From: an uncultured Flavobacteriaceae bacterium
GTDB lineage: Bacteria; Bacteroidota; Bacteroidia; Flavobacteriales; Flavobacteriaceae
Direction of reading: 5' to 3'
Assembly (NCBI GenBank): GCA_937773465.1
Contig: CALJVK010000008.1
Span: 21,100 to 85,099 of the forward strand
DNA length: 64,000 nucleotides
Position 1 is the first letter of the stretch; every line of letters starts with the position of its first letter. Of the stretch, positions 1-9,621 are shown in pieces. Position numbers and translations under genes: made by a program. The notes beneath the pieces were generated by a model. That model did no database searches and was not told the DNA's origin. It worked only from the letters and a program-made list of their open reading frames with translations.

Positions 1-490
1 TAAAATTTTCAAGACCTTTGAAATCTGGAGTATATCCTTTTTCATAATCATAGTAACCAGTACAAGACATCAAGTACTTACTACTGTATTGTATTTTCTT
101 GTTTTTTTCTTTGTCAAATCCAAATACTGTCCATTTGTTTATTGATGAGTCCCAATTAATTTCATCTATCCAATTATTGTATTTAATATTATTTTCTAAA
201 TTGAATTCTAAAATGGTATCATTTAAATATCTTAAAATGGTTTTTCCATCAGAAATTGTATTATCAAAGGTCCATGGTCTGAATTTATAAGCAAAAGTAT
301 GCATATCAGAATCAGATCTTATGCCTGGGTATTTAAATAAATCCCATGTTCCTCCCATTTTATTTCTTCCTTCTAAAATTAAAAATGATTTTTTAGGGCA
401 ATTTTTTTTTAAATGGCATGCTGCTCCAATACCAGAAATTCCTGCTCCAATTATTATTACATCAACAAATTTCTCTTTATTGTTTTTCAT
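1..490 (-). CDS. Flavin-containing / Baeyer-Villiger-type monooxygenase, N-terminal part (runs off the window)
   Basis: About 163 residues are visible on the minus strand from an ATG at 490, with the C-terminal part lying beyond position 1. Residues 9-20 (VDVIIIGAGISG) form the FAD-binding GxGxxG Rossmann motif, followed by an acidic strand end (LILEGR) and MGGTWDLFKYPGIRSDSD. That last stretch is typical of the Baeyer-Villiger and flavin monooxygenases that oxygenate ketones with NADPH and O2. The NADPH-binding domain and the BVMO fingerprint lie outside the window, so the subclass is inferred from the N-terminus. It lies downstream of the TonB-dependent receptor in the same orientation, separated by a terminator. 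In context it could open a carbonyl substrate to an ester or lactone for the hydrolase nearby. It could instead be a different flavin monooxygenase. Confidence 0.8.
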   Translation of the reverse strand, partial: MKNNKEKFVDVIIIGAGISGIGAACHLKKNCPKKSFLILEGRNKMGGTWDLFKYPGIRSDSDMHTFAYKFRPWTFDNTISDGKTILRYLNDTILEFNLENNIKYNNWIDEINWDSSINKWTVFGFDKEKNKKIQYSSKYLMSCTGYYDYEKGYTPDFKGLENF

Positions 491-535
491 TAAGTCCTGT
501 TATTATGCTCTATTAAATTTAAGTTTTAAAATTTA

Positions 536-564
536 TAAAAAAAAAAAGCAATATTTCTATTGCT
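536..564 (-). terminator. Rho-independent terminator after the TonB-dependent receptor
   Basis: A 7-bp perfect stem (agcaata at 547-553, tattgct at 558-564) with a 4-nt loop is followed, reading the minus strand, by an uninterrupted run of about 11 T. It lies 29 nt past the receptor stop codon and before the monooxygenase ATG, so the two genes are probably not fully co-transcribed. Confidence 0.75.
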
Positions 565-592
565 CTTTTTTATATAATAATTTTATTAATTC

Positions 593-3316
593 TTAAAAGT
601 CACGTTTTAAAGAGAACATAACTTGTCTTCCAAGAGTTGGCATGTTTGGAAACAAACTGTAAGCCTCGTCCATAAGATTAGCAATATTCATACTAACTTT
701 AGTTTTAGCATTTATATCATATCCTAGGTTAGCATCAACAATGTTTCTGCTTTCTACAGTACCTGAGAATAAGCTACCCTGACTCGCTTCGAATCCTCCG
801 TCATACTTATAAGAAAGTCCTACGTTCCATTTTCTACCATTATCATAAGCAAATCCAGCTTTAGCTCTGTGTGCAGAGTGATTTAAGTGATAAGATCCTG
901 TTTCAAGTAACGACCCTAAATCGTCTTTTTCAAATACAGTTTGACTAACAGTAGAATAGTTTGCATGTAGAGTTAAATTATCTGTAGCTCTAATTTTTAA
1001 ACCACCTTCAAACCCCCAGTAATTAATTTTTCCGTAAGTTCTATAACCAAGCATTACATTAGGTTCTCCATTGTCTGGAGCTTGATCAGTTTCTACAGTT
1101 CCTAACACTCCCATCGCAGCTATTCCGTTACCAACAGCTGTATAAGCGTTTGATAGCAATGTCGCATAATAAGGTCCGTAAACTGGACCGTATACAGGAG
1201 TAAATGCAGAAGTAAATAAAGAATTTACAGCTCCACCTAAGTCAGCTCCTAAATTAGGAAGAGCTACCATTGGACTTATTTGTTCAATAGCTGTAAAGTT
1301 TTCTTTTTTAGAATTGTATACATTAAAACTAAATGTTGTTTTATCAGAAAGCATTCCTTTGTATCCAAATTCATAAGTAGTTTCTTTTCCAAGCTTAGCT
1401 GTATCTGCACCATCAATAGGTCCAAATGGATTTCCACTTAAATCAAACATAGCACCTTGTGAAAACGCGCCAAGTCCTGCAATTCCAGCTAGTGTATTTT
1501 GAGAGGTTATAAATGGAATAAACGCCTGTAAAGGAGTTCCTGCTAAAAGGGGCGCTACAGAAGCAGTTGCAACTGCATATGCTGTAGATATATTCATTCC
1601 AATTCCTGGATTGGATGGAAGACCTGGAAGTAACCAACTTGTTGTTGGATTATTAAAAGTTTGTGCATTTTTATTTCCGTAAACCCATACATTTCCGTAT
1701 CCACCTGGTATTTTCTGAACAGCTAAATCAACATAAAGAGTCAAAGCACTTGGTGGCACATAAGATTTATTGAAAGTAAACCTCATTTTGTGTCTATTGC
1801 TTGGGTTATAAACAAGCGCTGCTCTTGGTGAAAATGAAGATTCTCCAATTTGTGGATATTTATCATATCTACCAGCAAACTGTAAATTAAGCTTGTCTGA
1901 AAGTTTTGTTTTTGTGGAAAAATAAGCTCCGTATACATTGAAGTTGTCATTATCTTCATATCTACCAAAAGTTCCTGTTCCAGTTTCGAATTTTGAACTT
2001 TTATTTTCAACTCCAATTGACATGCCTGTATTAATAGCGTCGAAAGCTAATTCGTATTGTAACTGAAATTGTGATTGTTTACTTTCAACACCTGATGTTA
2101 CACCTGTTCTGTAATTGAATCCACGGTATTTGTCTTCTGTAGGATTAGAAGTGTCTGTATAATTGTATTGCATGAATAAATTTCCAGACTGAACTCTAGT
2201 TTGTATAAATGCTGTTGTTTGCTGAGCTCTTGTTTCACCAGTTGAACTAATAAAAATATTTGCTGCAACTTCATTTATTCCAGCCACAGTTGTTATTGAA
2301 AGATCATTTGAAGGTCTGTAGTATATTGTTGCGTCAGCACCTTTTTGAGAATTTCTTTCTTGATAACCATCTATAGTTTTTACAACTCTGCCTGAAGCAG
2401 CATCTGTTATTTCATTTACAAATGTAGATGTTGAAGATTCTGGTAAATCAAAATCTTCGTTTTCTCCATATTTCAAGTTGAATTTATATCCAAATGTATT
2501 TTCATCATTACTAACAGCATGTCTGAAATCCATTTTGTACATATTCATATCAAAGCTTCCGCCTTTTTCAAATCCTCCAGCTTGTAAGTTAATAGTAGTT
2601 CCTGGGTGTTTGAAAGGATCTTTACTTAAATAATGTACAACACCAGCTCCAACACCAGGACCATAAAGTGCAGATGCAGGACCTAATACAACTTCAACTC
2701 TTTCTGTATCAATGTTACTTAAATTACTTACATCTGCGTCAAAGAAGTTAATTCCATTAACATTAAGACCTCTATAATCTAACATTACAAGAGTAGAAGT
2801 GGTAAATAAATCTACATTGTCTCTTAAAGCAACTGTTGTTCTGTTTGCACCATGTTTGTCAATTTGTACCCCTACCAAGTCATCTAAAAGAACAATAGAA
2901 TTAAAAGCAGATTTATTTTCAATTTCTTTAGCTCCTATAACTTGAATTGATGAAGCAGCATTAATAGCTTTTTCAGCTTTTCTAGATCCTGAAATTACAA
3001 CTTCATCCAAAGCTTCACCTGTAGACAAGCTTAATTGAATAATCTGATTTTCAGATTTCACTACATATGTTTGTCCTTCAAAACCTAAAGAACTTATCTC
3101 CAAAGTCCAAGGCAAATCCTTTTCAGATGAAAGGACGAAGTTACCATCATCATCACTAATTACTCCAGTTGTCGTTCCTTGAATAATTACATTAACGCCG
3201 TAAAGCGCTTCAACTCCATCTGTAATTTTTCCTTTTACAGTTTTAGTTTGTGCGTTTACCATCATAAAGCTGGCAAGCATAAAAACTAAACTTGATAAAT
3301 AAAATTTAAATTTCAT
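593..3316 (-). CDS. TonB-dependent outer-membrane receptor with carboxypeptidase-like regulatory domain
   Basis: 907 residues, the normal length for this class. An N-terminal signal peptide ends near residue 22 (MMVNAQ). Residues about 26-110 form a CarboxypepD_reg-like domain (VKGKITDGVEALYGVNVIIQ). A TonB-box-like DEVVISGSR comes next, then a plug domain to about residue 235 (VEVVLGPASALYGPG). The rest is a 22-strand-type barrel ending in a terminal aromatic (SLKRDF). The protein takes up large or scarce substrates across the outer membrane using TonB energy. There is no SusD partner beside it, so it is not a classical polysaccharide locus pair. Its neighbours (acyl-CoA ligase, hydrolase, monooxygenase) suggest a lipid-like or terpenoid ligand, but that is inference and the ligand is not identifiable. 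The frame is intact throughout. Confidence 0.93.
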   Translation of the reverse strand: MKFKFYLSSLVFMLASFMMVNAQTKTVKGKITDGVEALYGVNVIIQGTTTGVISDDDGNFVLSSEKDLPWTLEISSLGFEGQTYVVKSENQIIQLSLSTGEALDEVVISGSRKAEKAINAASSIQVIGAKEIENKSAFNSIVLLDDLVGVQIDKHGANRTTVALRDNVDLFTTSTLVMLDYRGLNVNGINFFDADVSNLSNIDTERVEVVLGPASALYGPGVGAGVVHYLSKDPFKHPGTTINLQAGGFEKGGSFDMNMYKMDFRHAVSNDENTFGYKFNLKYGENEDFDLPESSTSTFVNEITDAASGRVVKTIDGYQERNSQKGADATIYYRPSNDLSITTVAGINEVAANIFISSTGETRAQQTTAFIQTRVQSGNLFMQYNYTDTSNPTEDKYRGFNYRTGVTSGVESKQSQFQLQYELAFDAINTGMSIGVENKSSKFETGTGTFGRYEDNDNFNVYGAYFSTKTKLSDKLNLQFAGRYDKYPQIGESSFSPRAALVYNPSNRHKMRFTFNKSYVPPSALTLYVDLAVQKIPGGYGNVWVYGNKNAQTFNNPTTSWLLPGLPSNPGIGMNISTAYAVATASVAPLLAGTPLQAFIPFITSQNTLAGIAGLGAFSQGAMFDLSGNPFGPIDGADTAKLGKETTYEFGYKGMLSDKTTFSFNVYNSKKENFTAIEQISPMVALPNLGADLGGAVNSLFTSAFTPVYGPVYGPYYATLLSNAYTAVGNGIAAMGVLGTVETDQAPDNGEPNVMLGYRTYGKINYWGFEGGLKIRATDNLTLHANYSTVSQTVFEKDDLGSLLETGSYHLNHSAHRAKAGFAYDNGRKWNVGLSYKYDGGFEASQGSLFSGTVESRNIVDANLGYDINAKTKVSMNIANLMDEAYSLFPNMPTLGRQVMFSLKRDF

Positions 3317-3389
3317 AATTGTTTGTTTTGGTTATAATTTAATCTTCTAGTTTGGTTATTAATAAATTAATTAACATTGGTAATCAATA

Positions 3390-4424
3390 TTACGAATTTT
3401 GTAATATATGTGGCAAAATAATACTATTTATTCGATTTTTAAAATTTTTATTGAAATCATGTCCCATTCCCTTGATAATTACAAGTTTTGAACCATGTAT
3501 TAGAGAGGCTATTTTTTCTGAATGACTTGACTTTATTAACGTGTCGTCAGAACCGTGAATAACCAGAGTAGGTGAGGTAATGGTTTTTAACTTTCTGTAT
3601 CTTGATCCTGAATTTTTTATAGCTTGTCTATGTTGATCAAATGCTTTTTTATTAAAACCGTTTCTAAATTTGATTTCATATAATGTTTTTTGAATCTGTT
3701 TTTCATAATTAATAACGTAATTATCAGATCCAACAAATAAGTGATCAAGTTTAAAATGAAATTTTAGAACTTTATCAATGTTTCTTTCATTGTTTCTGTA
3801 AGAAAAAATTAATTTTCTTAGTTGACCTAATCTTTTAGAGTCGGGCTTCTCGGCTTCAGGGTCTAAAAGATATCCAGTTGACATTAAGTTTGTCATTGTT
3901 ATAATTTTCTCAGGATGATTTATTGCAAGTATTTGTGCAATCATTCCACCTGTTGAGTACCCAATTACATGAAACTTTTTAATCATTAAATGACTAGTTA
4001 CGGCTAAAGCGTCTCTGGCCATTTCTTCAAGATTGTAAGAGTTAGACTTTGACCAATCTTTTATCCAATCTGATTTCCCAACTCCTCTGTTATCAAATCT
4101 AATAACTCTAAATCCATTTTTTACAATAGTTCTAATCATTTGATTTGGCCATTGAATCATCGTCTCAGCCGCTCCGTTAATAAGTAGAACGGTTCCTTTT
4201 GGACTTTCAATATCACAAATATCTTCATAAAATATTCTAACATCAATATTTTTTGCATAACCTGTTTTATCAGAAACAAAGTTTGGAATTTGTTTTAATT
4301 TTGTTATTGAAATTAACTTATCAATGTAAGAATCAATTAGATTGTCTTTTGTAATGTGACTAATATAAAATCCTAATAAAACACCTGAAATAATTACTAT
4401 AAAAATCATTTTAACTATTCCCAA
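3390..4424 (-). CDS. Membrane-anchored alpha/beta hydrolase
   Basis: 344 residues. An N-terminal hydrophobic segment (about residues 5-22) acts as signal anchor, then comes an alpha/beta-hydrolase fold. The nucleophile elbow is GYSTGG with Ser157. The likely acid is in HGSDDTLI and the catalytic His in KGMGHDF near the C-terminus. The oxyanion region LLINGAAE and the FDNRGVGKSD strand-turn are typical of esterase and lactonase relatives. The start codon lies inside the end of the upstream acyl-CoA synthetase gene (10-bp overlap), which indicates translational coupling and a shared pathway. A plausible job is hydrolysis of an ester or lactone to an acid that the ligase then activates. This role is inferred and the substrate is unknown. 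Confidence 0.85.
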   Translation of the reverse strand: MGIVKMIFIVIISGVLLGFYISHITKDNLIDSYIDKLISITKLKQIPNFVSDKTGYAKNIDVRIFYEDICDIESPKGTVLLINGAAETMIQWPNQMIRTIVKNGFRVIRFDNRGVGKSDWIKDWSKSNSYNLEEMARDALAVTSHLMIKKFHVIGYSTGGMIAQILAINHPEKIITMTNLMSTGYLLDPEAEKPDSKRLGQLRKLIFSYRNNERNIDKVLKFHFKLDHLFVGSDNYVINYEKQIQKTLYEIKFRNGFNKKAFDQHRQAIKNSGSRYRKLKTITSPTLVIHGSDDTLIKSSHSEKIASLIHGSKLVIIKGMGHDFNKNFKNRINSIILPHILQNS

Positions 4425-6079
4425 ATAACTTTATCGTCATTTTTTTCCCATTTCGAATATTGATCTGAAAACTGCTCATCAATTTTTGATCTTTTTATTT
4501 TTAATGTAGGAGTAGTCATTCCGTTTTCAGGAACCCAGTCTTCTTTAACAAATATGATTTTTGAAATCTTTTTGTAATTATCTAGCTTATCATTTATTTG
4601 ATCTAATGTTTTGGTAAGTTTAGTATTTACAGCCGCTTTATTATCTTTAGCTGACTCAGATGGAACTGCTAATAAAAGAGGTTGATCGCAATTTAATCCC
4701 ACTACACATAATTGTGAAAATTCTGAAACATTTCCAAAATAAGCTTCTAAAACACCAGGCTCTATATATTTTCCTTTTGATGTTTTAAACATATCCTTTA
4801 TTCTTCCAGTTATATATAGAAAACCATCTTTGTCAATATGTCCTTTATCTCCAGTGTGTAACCAGCCATCTTTTAGAGTTTCATTAGTAACTTCTTCGTT
4901 TTTATAATAACAACTTAATGTGAAAGGGCCTTTCATCAGAATTTCACCTTGATCACTTATTTTTAAGTCAACACCAGATGTGGCTCTTCCAACCGAACCT
5001 CTTCCTAATGGCTGGTAGGGATCTAAATTTGTACAAGTAGCACAATTTTCAGTCATGCCGTATCCATTAGTTATGAAAATTCCAATACTTCTATACCAAT
5101 CTAACAACTCTAATGGCATTGCTGCAGCACCTGTGACTAAAGCTTTCGCTTTAGACATTCCTAATGCACCTTTTAATTTTCTTTTTATAATCCAAGAAAG
5201 AATAGGAATCTTTAGAAATTTATCAAGTTTTTCTTGAGGCATTTTCATTAATATCTTTTCTTGGAATTTTGTATAAATTCTAGGAACTCCTTGAAAAGCT
5301 GTAGGTTGAGTATCGTTTAAGTTTTGACCAAATGTTTCCAATGATTCTACAAAGGAAATAGTTCCCCCATATCTTAAAGCGACATGTTCAATTACAACAC
5401 GTTCAAATATATGGTTTAAAGGCATGTAGGAAATAAATCTATTTTTACCACTTAAATCAACTTTCAATGGATTACCATCTTCGGTTATTCTTTTAGTATT
5501 AAATAACGTTTCATAAGTTAAAACAACTCCTTTTGGATCTCCTGTTGTTCCAGATGTAAAGATCACAGTCCAGATATCTTTAAGGTTGGGTTTAAAGTCT
5601 TCAGTTTGGGCATCAAACTTATTAATAAATTCATGCCACTGATGACCAACTTCAATTTTTGAATGATCTTTATATTGAGGAAAAGCGATAATAGGCATTT
5701 CTAAATCAACACCTTTTTTCATTTCATCCCAGTTTTCTAACTTACCAACAAATAAAGCTTTAACATCACCAAAATTTAATAGATTTTTAATTTCTTTTGA
5801 ATTTAGGGTTGGAAAAAACGGAACAGAAATATAACCAGCCATTGAAATTGCTAAATCTGCAATTATCCATTCTCTGCAATTTTTTGAAACTAGTCCAATA
5901 TGACTGTCTTTTTCTAAACCTAAACTTTTTAATCCATTTGAAAGTTTTCTAGCCATTAAACCAACTTCATTCCATGTGTAGGTTTCCCAAAGGTTTCCGA
6001 ATGGTTGTTTTAAAAAAGGTTTTTCTGCCAATTCTTTTTCCCATTTGTAAAAAGGAAAGTCAAATAACTCATTGTTCAT
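4415..6079 (-). CDS. AMP-dependent acyl-CoA synthetase (long-chain fatty-acid-CoA ligase type)
   Basis: 554 residues, somewhat shorter than the roughly 600 of typical Bacteroidota long-chain ligases. The ATP-binding P-loop is at residues 174-184 (FTSGTTGDPKG). The adenylate motif is GYGMTENCAT and the hinge region is GWLHTGDKGHIDKDGF. A conserved C-terminal Lys region (TPTLKIKRSKI) matches the long-chain subfamily. The reaction is carboxylate plus ATP plus CoA to acyl-CoA, AMP and pyrophosphate, in the cytoplasm. It overlaps the hydrolase gene by 10 bp, so the two form a two-gene operon that would hydrolyse and then activate a substrate. Chain-length specificity cannot be read from sequence. 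Confidence 0.9.
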   Translation of the reverse strand: MNNELFDFPFYKWEKELAEKPFLKQPFGNLWETYTWNEVGLMARKLSNGLKSLGLEKDSHIGLVSKNCREWIIADLAISMAGYISVPFFPTLNSKEIKNLLNFGDVKALFVGKLENWDEMKKGVDLEMPIIAFPQYKDHSKIEVGHQWHEFINKFDAQTEDFKPNLKDIWTVIFTSGTTGDPKGVVLTYETLFNTKRITEDGNPLKVDLSGKNRFISYMPLNHIFERVVIEHVALRYGGTISFVESLETFGQNLNDTQPTAFQGVPRIYTKFQEKILMKMPQEKLDKFLKIPILSWIIKRKLKGALGMSKAKALVTGAAAMPLELLDWYRSIGIFITNGYGMTENCATCTNLDPYQPLGRGSVGRATSGVDLKISDQGEILMKGPFTLSCYYKNEEVTNETLKDGWLHTGDKGHIDKDGFLYITGRIKDMFKTSKGKYIEPGVLEAYFGNVSEFSQLCVVGLNCDQPLLLAVPSESAKDNKAAVNTKLTKTLDQINDKLDNYKKISKIIFVKEDWVPENGMTTPTLKIKRSKIDEQFSDQYSKWEKNDDKVIWE

Positions 6080-6110
6080 ATTATTGTTGTTTAATTGTTT
6101 TAATCTTTAA

Positions 6111-6406
6111 TTAAGAAACACCTATTTCTTTTTCTCCACCACCCCAATATAATAAATATAATTTAGCATTTAAATCATTTAAGATAGATGGATAGCCCTA
6201 ATCATTTGATTTTTTAGCAGTTGCTACCCTAAGGGACTCAACAGCTTTTAAATTTCCACTTTCCCAATTTAAATCCGTTTTCATAAGGATAAATTCAGAC
6301 CCTACTTTCCGAGTATTCCAATCTGAATTTTCAAGATTTACTTTCCTGTAAACTAGTTTTCAGGTGTGTCACCAATCCTTGAATCAATCAAATATAAAAT
6401 ATTTTC
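6111..6406 (-). pseudogene. Decayed C-terminal gene fragment, unidentified
   Basis: The 415-bp gap 6080-6494 has no open frame, but reading the minus strand with small corrections gives protein-like text. The pieces are ENILYLIDSRIGDTPEN, then a frame change to VYRKVNLENSDWNTRKVG and on to LKAVESLRVATAKKSND. After an in-frame TAG comes YPSILNDLNAKLYLLYWGGG and a natural-looking end, EKEIGVS. The composition looks like the last blades of a secreted beta-propeller or glycosidase-type protein, but I do not recognise the family. Only about 95 residues survive and nothing upstream belongs to it, since the transporter gene follows directly. It looks like a true remnant rather than a sequencing artefact because the N-terminal part is missing. 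Confidence 0.5.
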
Positions 6407-6494
6407 TTATATAAGTAGACAAGCGTGTCTTACATCAGTTTAAAGAATAATACGTTTTCTAGTCTAATGGTTTTTTTAAAAAACTCATATTAAA

Positions 6495-7898
6495 TTATTT
6501 GCTTTCAATTTTTTTTCTAATTTCTTTATAAATGTCTTTTGTAATTGGGTATTTTAAAATGAATAAAATCGACACAAAATATATTGTCATTAAAACTGGG
6601 CCACCAATTATTCCAAGCTTGGAAATTGTTTCCGTGGGAATGTCATTAATATCAGTTTGGGTTGGGAATGAAATTAATTTTAATAAAATACCAGCAAAAA
6701 AATATCCAAATCCAACAGTAAGTTTATAGGCAAATGACATTGTTGAGAAGAATAACCCTTCATGCCTTTGTTTTGTAATCGACTCGTACTGATCAACTAC
6801 ATCAGCCATCATTGAATAAGCTAAACTCATTGATGTCCATAAAAAAGTAAAACCTATAGTTGATAAAATTAAATATATTCCTAATAAACTTGAGGATCCA
6901 TTTTCAGGAAAAATTCCCAAAAGTCTAAAGTTATAGGGGCTAGCCATAAAAAACCCAAATAGAATAGTACTTATAATAACACTCAATTTTTTATCAAATT
7001 TTTCACCCATTTTGGGAGCAATAAAAAGTGAAATTAAACCGGCTATTCCACCAGAGAATATGATTATTGCTATTTCATTTTGATTTAGTTCAAAATAAAA
7101 AGAAAGAAAATAGGTCGTAAGGGAATTTCCTATTCCAAAAGCTACATACACCATCATAGTAAAAAAAACAACTGATCTAAATGATTTCATTTTAAATGCA
7201 GTTAATGTGTTTTTAATTAATGAACTAATGCTTTCTTTTTTATTAAGTTTTGGTAAACTAGGTATTGTATGTTTAGTACCTAATACACTGATTATAATTG
7301 TAATTACCATTATCAGTGCACAGAACAAGGCGAATTTAGGATAGGCTTCACTATTTAAAAGTCCTGTAGACATTCCTTCTTTTGGAATAAATATATAAAC
7401 TAGACCAAATAATGAAACAAATGGAGATATTAAAGTAGTAAACATTATTCTAAAACTTGTTATTACCGTTCTTTCATTATAATCTGAGGATAATTCTGCT
7501 CCAAGTGACATGCCAGGAACTATGAAAAGTGTTAAAAAAAATCTAATTAATATTGAAAAAATTGTCAACCATAAAAAAAGTTCAAATTGACTTAAGTTAT
7601 CAAAAGGAGTAAATAAAAGATAGGTTGATAAGCCAAGTGGAATTGCAGACATTAACATTAAAGGATGCCTACGACCCCATTTTTTTGATTTATAATTATC
7701 TGAAATACTACCAATAATTGGATCGGATACTGCATCAAATAAAATTGCTATTAAAGTTGCTGATCCAGTATATATTTGATCAAGACCAAGGATCTGGCTA
7801 AAATAAAAGAAGACAAATACTGCATATAAAATATCTTTTATTCCAACTGAAATAAATCCAATTCCATAAAAAAATTTAGTCTTGTTATTTATATTCAT
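6495..7898 (-). CDS. GPH-family (MelB-like) cation symporter of the MFS superfamily
   Basis: 467 residues with about 12 hydrophobic segments. After the second helix comes the signature of the glycoside-pentoside-hexuronide symporter family: SDPIIGSISDN followed by KKWGRRHPLM. The MFS half-repeat is also visible (SYSMMADVVDQYE). These inner-membrane proteins couple Na+ or H+ to import of sugars or glycosides. The gene stands alone, with a decayed fragment downstream and the carboxyltransferase gene diverging 116 bp away. Members near acyl-CoA catabolic genes in marine bacteria sometimes carry non-sugar substrates, so the substrate is left open. Confidence 0.85.
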   Translation of the reverse strand: MNINNKTKFFYGIGFISVGIKDILYAVFVFFYFSQILGLDQIYTGSATLIAILFDAVSDPIIGSISDNYKSKKWGRRHPLMLMSAIPLGLSTYLLFTPFDNLSQFELFLWLTIFSILIRFFLTLFIVPGMSLGAELSSDYNERTVITSFRIMFTTLISPFVSLFGLVYIFIPKEGMSTGLLNSEAYPKFALFCALIMVITIIISVLGTKHTIPSLPKLNKKESISSLIKNTLTAFKMKSFRSVVFFTMMVYVAFGIGNSLTTYFLSFYFELNQNEIAIIIFSGGIAGLISLFIAPKMGEKFDKKLSVIISTILFGFFMASPYNFRLLGIFPENGSSSLLGIYLILSTIGFTFLWTSMSLAYSMMADVVDQYESITKQRHEGLFFSTMSFAYKLTVGFGYFFAGILLKLISFPTQTDINDIPTETISKLGIIGGPVLMTIYFVSILFILKYPITKDIYKEIRKKIESK

Positions 7899-8014
7899 TA
7901 ATTTATAATTTTTATTAAGATATTATAATAAGATGATATAGTATTCAATTATTAACATGTTTTCATTTATTTTGTATTTTTAATGATTATATAACACCTC
8001 AGACATTTTATTTA

Positions 8015-9613
8015 ATGAAAGTTCGCAAGCCAAGTGTAGATGTTTTAAGTTCAAATTTTATTGAAAATGAAATTTCAATGATGAAATTATTAAAAGAACT
8101 TAACTCTTATTTTAAGTTATCGAAAATTGAAGGAAGTAAAGATAAAATTAAAAGAACTAGAAGCAGAAAAAAACTTCTCGCTAGAGAAAAAATTGATTTA
8201 TTGCTAGATAAAAACAGACCCTATATTGAGTTAATGCCTCTTGCTGGCTTAAAGCATGAAAATGGATTTGGTGCTGGAGGAACTACTGTTGTGATATTAG
8301 GATATGTTTCTAATGTACTTTGTTTGATAAATGCAAATGTTTCTACAAGAAAAGCCGGAGCAATTGATTATGCTACTAGTTTAAAAAACCTAAGGTTATC
8401 CCAAATTGCAAGTGAAAATAAATTATTAACTATAAATCTTGTTGAAAGCGGTGGAGCTAATTTACCAGATCAAGATAGAGTTTTTAATAACTACGGAAAG
8501 TTCTTTTTGGAAATGTCTAGAAGATCTAAACAAGGAATTCCGACTATTTCTGTTGTCTTTGGAAATGCAACAGCAGGCGGAGCTTACGTCCCTGGCATGT
8601 CTGATTATTCAATTTTTCAACAGAACACTGCTAAAGTATTTTTAGCTGGGCCTCCGTTAGTAAAAATGGCAACTAATGAAGTTGCTAATGATGAGGAATT
8701 AGGAGGAGCTCAAATGCATAGTAGTATTTCGGGGGTTTCAGATTTTTTAGCTAAAGATGAAAAGGATGCTTTAGAAATAACAAAAAATTTAATTACAAAA
8801 ATTAAGCCGCCAACAGAAAATAAGTATGAAGGTGATGCCACTGAACCAAAATTTGATAAAAAAGAGATTTTAGGAATTATTCCTTCACATTTAAAAAAAT
8901 CATTTGATATTAGAGATCTAGTCAAAAGATTTGTTGATGGTTCTGAATTTTTAGAGTTTAAAGAAAATTATGGCAGAACAATGTTTTGTTGTTGGACAAA
9001 AATAAATGGTTACCCTGTTGGAATTATTGCCAATAATGGTGTGATTTTTATTGAGTCGGCAAGAAAAGCCACTCATTTTATTCAATTGGCTAATAAATCA
9101 AATACTCCTTTACTATTTATCCATAACACAACAGGATTTATGGTAGGTAAAAAGTATGAACAAAACGGTATGATTAACGTTGGATCTCAATTAATTCATG
9201 CTGTTTCTGGAAGCACAGTCCCGCATATTAGTCTTCAAGTTGGTAATTCTTATGGTGCTGGAAATTATGCAATGTGTGGTAGATCTTTTGAACCTCGATT
9301 TTTATTTTCATATCCCAATGCAAAATCTGGTGTTATGGGAGCAGATCAGTTGTCAGGTGTAATGGAAATTGTGAAAAGAAATTCGGCATCTTCATTAAAT
9401 AAAGTTATTGATGAAGAGAAACTTAAAATCGAAAAGAAAAAGCTAGCTGAGCAGGCTGATGAAAAGGCAAGTGTTTGGCATACAACATCAGAAGTATGGG
9501 ATGATGGAGTTATTGATCCAACAGAAACAAGAAAATATTTATCCCTAGCATTAGCAACTGTTTACACTAATGAAATAAAAGGATCTAATTCCTTTGGAAT
9601 ATTTAGAATGTAA
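8015..9613 (+). CDS. Biotin-dependent acyl-CoA carboxylase, carboxyltransferase (beta) subunit
   Basis: 532 residues, the length of methylcrotonyl- or propionyl-type beta subunits. It has an N-terminal ClpP/crotonase-like half (INLVESGGANLPDQDR, GNATAGGAYVPGMSDY) and a C-terminal half (FIHNTTGFMVGKKYEQNGMI, GNSYGAGNYAMCGR). The glycine-rich oxyanion loops of both acyl-CoA and carboxybiotin sites are present. The closest recognisable relatives are methylcrotonyl- and geranyl-CoA carboxylase beta subunits. It would move CO2 from carboxybiotin to an acyl- or enoyl-CoA. No biotin carboxylase or biotin carrier subunit occurs in this window, so its partner must be encoded elsewhere, or it may act as a decarboxylase component. 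It is first in a rightward run with the enoyl-CoA hydratase 8 bp downstream. Confidence 0.88.
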   Translation: MKVRKPSVDVLSSNFIENEISMMKLLKELNSYFKLSKIEGSKDKIKRTRSRKKLLAREKIDLLLDKNRPYIELMPLAGLKHENGFGAGGTTVVILGYVSNVLCLINANVSTRKAGAIDYATSLKNLRLSQIASENKLLTINLVESGGANLPDQDRVFNNYGKFFLEMSRRSKQGIPTISVVFGNATAGGAYVPGMSDYSIFQQNTAKVFLAGPPLVKMATNEVANDEELGGAQMHSSISGVSDFLAKDEKDALEITKNLITKIKPPTENKYEGDATEPKFDKKEILGIIPSHLKKSFDIRDLVKRFVDGSEFLEFKENYGRTMFCCWTKINGYPVGIIANNGVIFIESARKATHFIQLANKSNTPLLFIHNTTGFMVGKKYEQNGMINVGSQLIHAVSGSTVPHISLQVGNSYGAGNYAMCGRSFEPRFLFSYPNAKSGVMGADQLSGVMEIVKRNSASSLNKVIDEEKLKIEKKKLAEQADEKASVWHTTSEVWDDGVIDPTETRKYLSLALATVYTNEIKGSNSFGIFRM

Positions 9614-9621
9614 TATTTACT

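Noticed and set aside
321..596. Plus-strand open frame of 91 residues at the left edge.
   Set aside because: It is antisense to the FAD-binding N-terminus of the monooxygenase.
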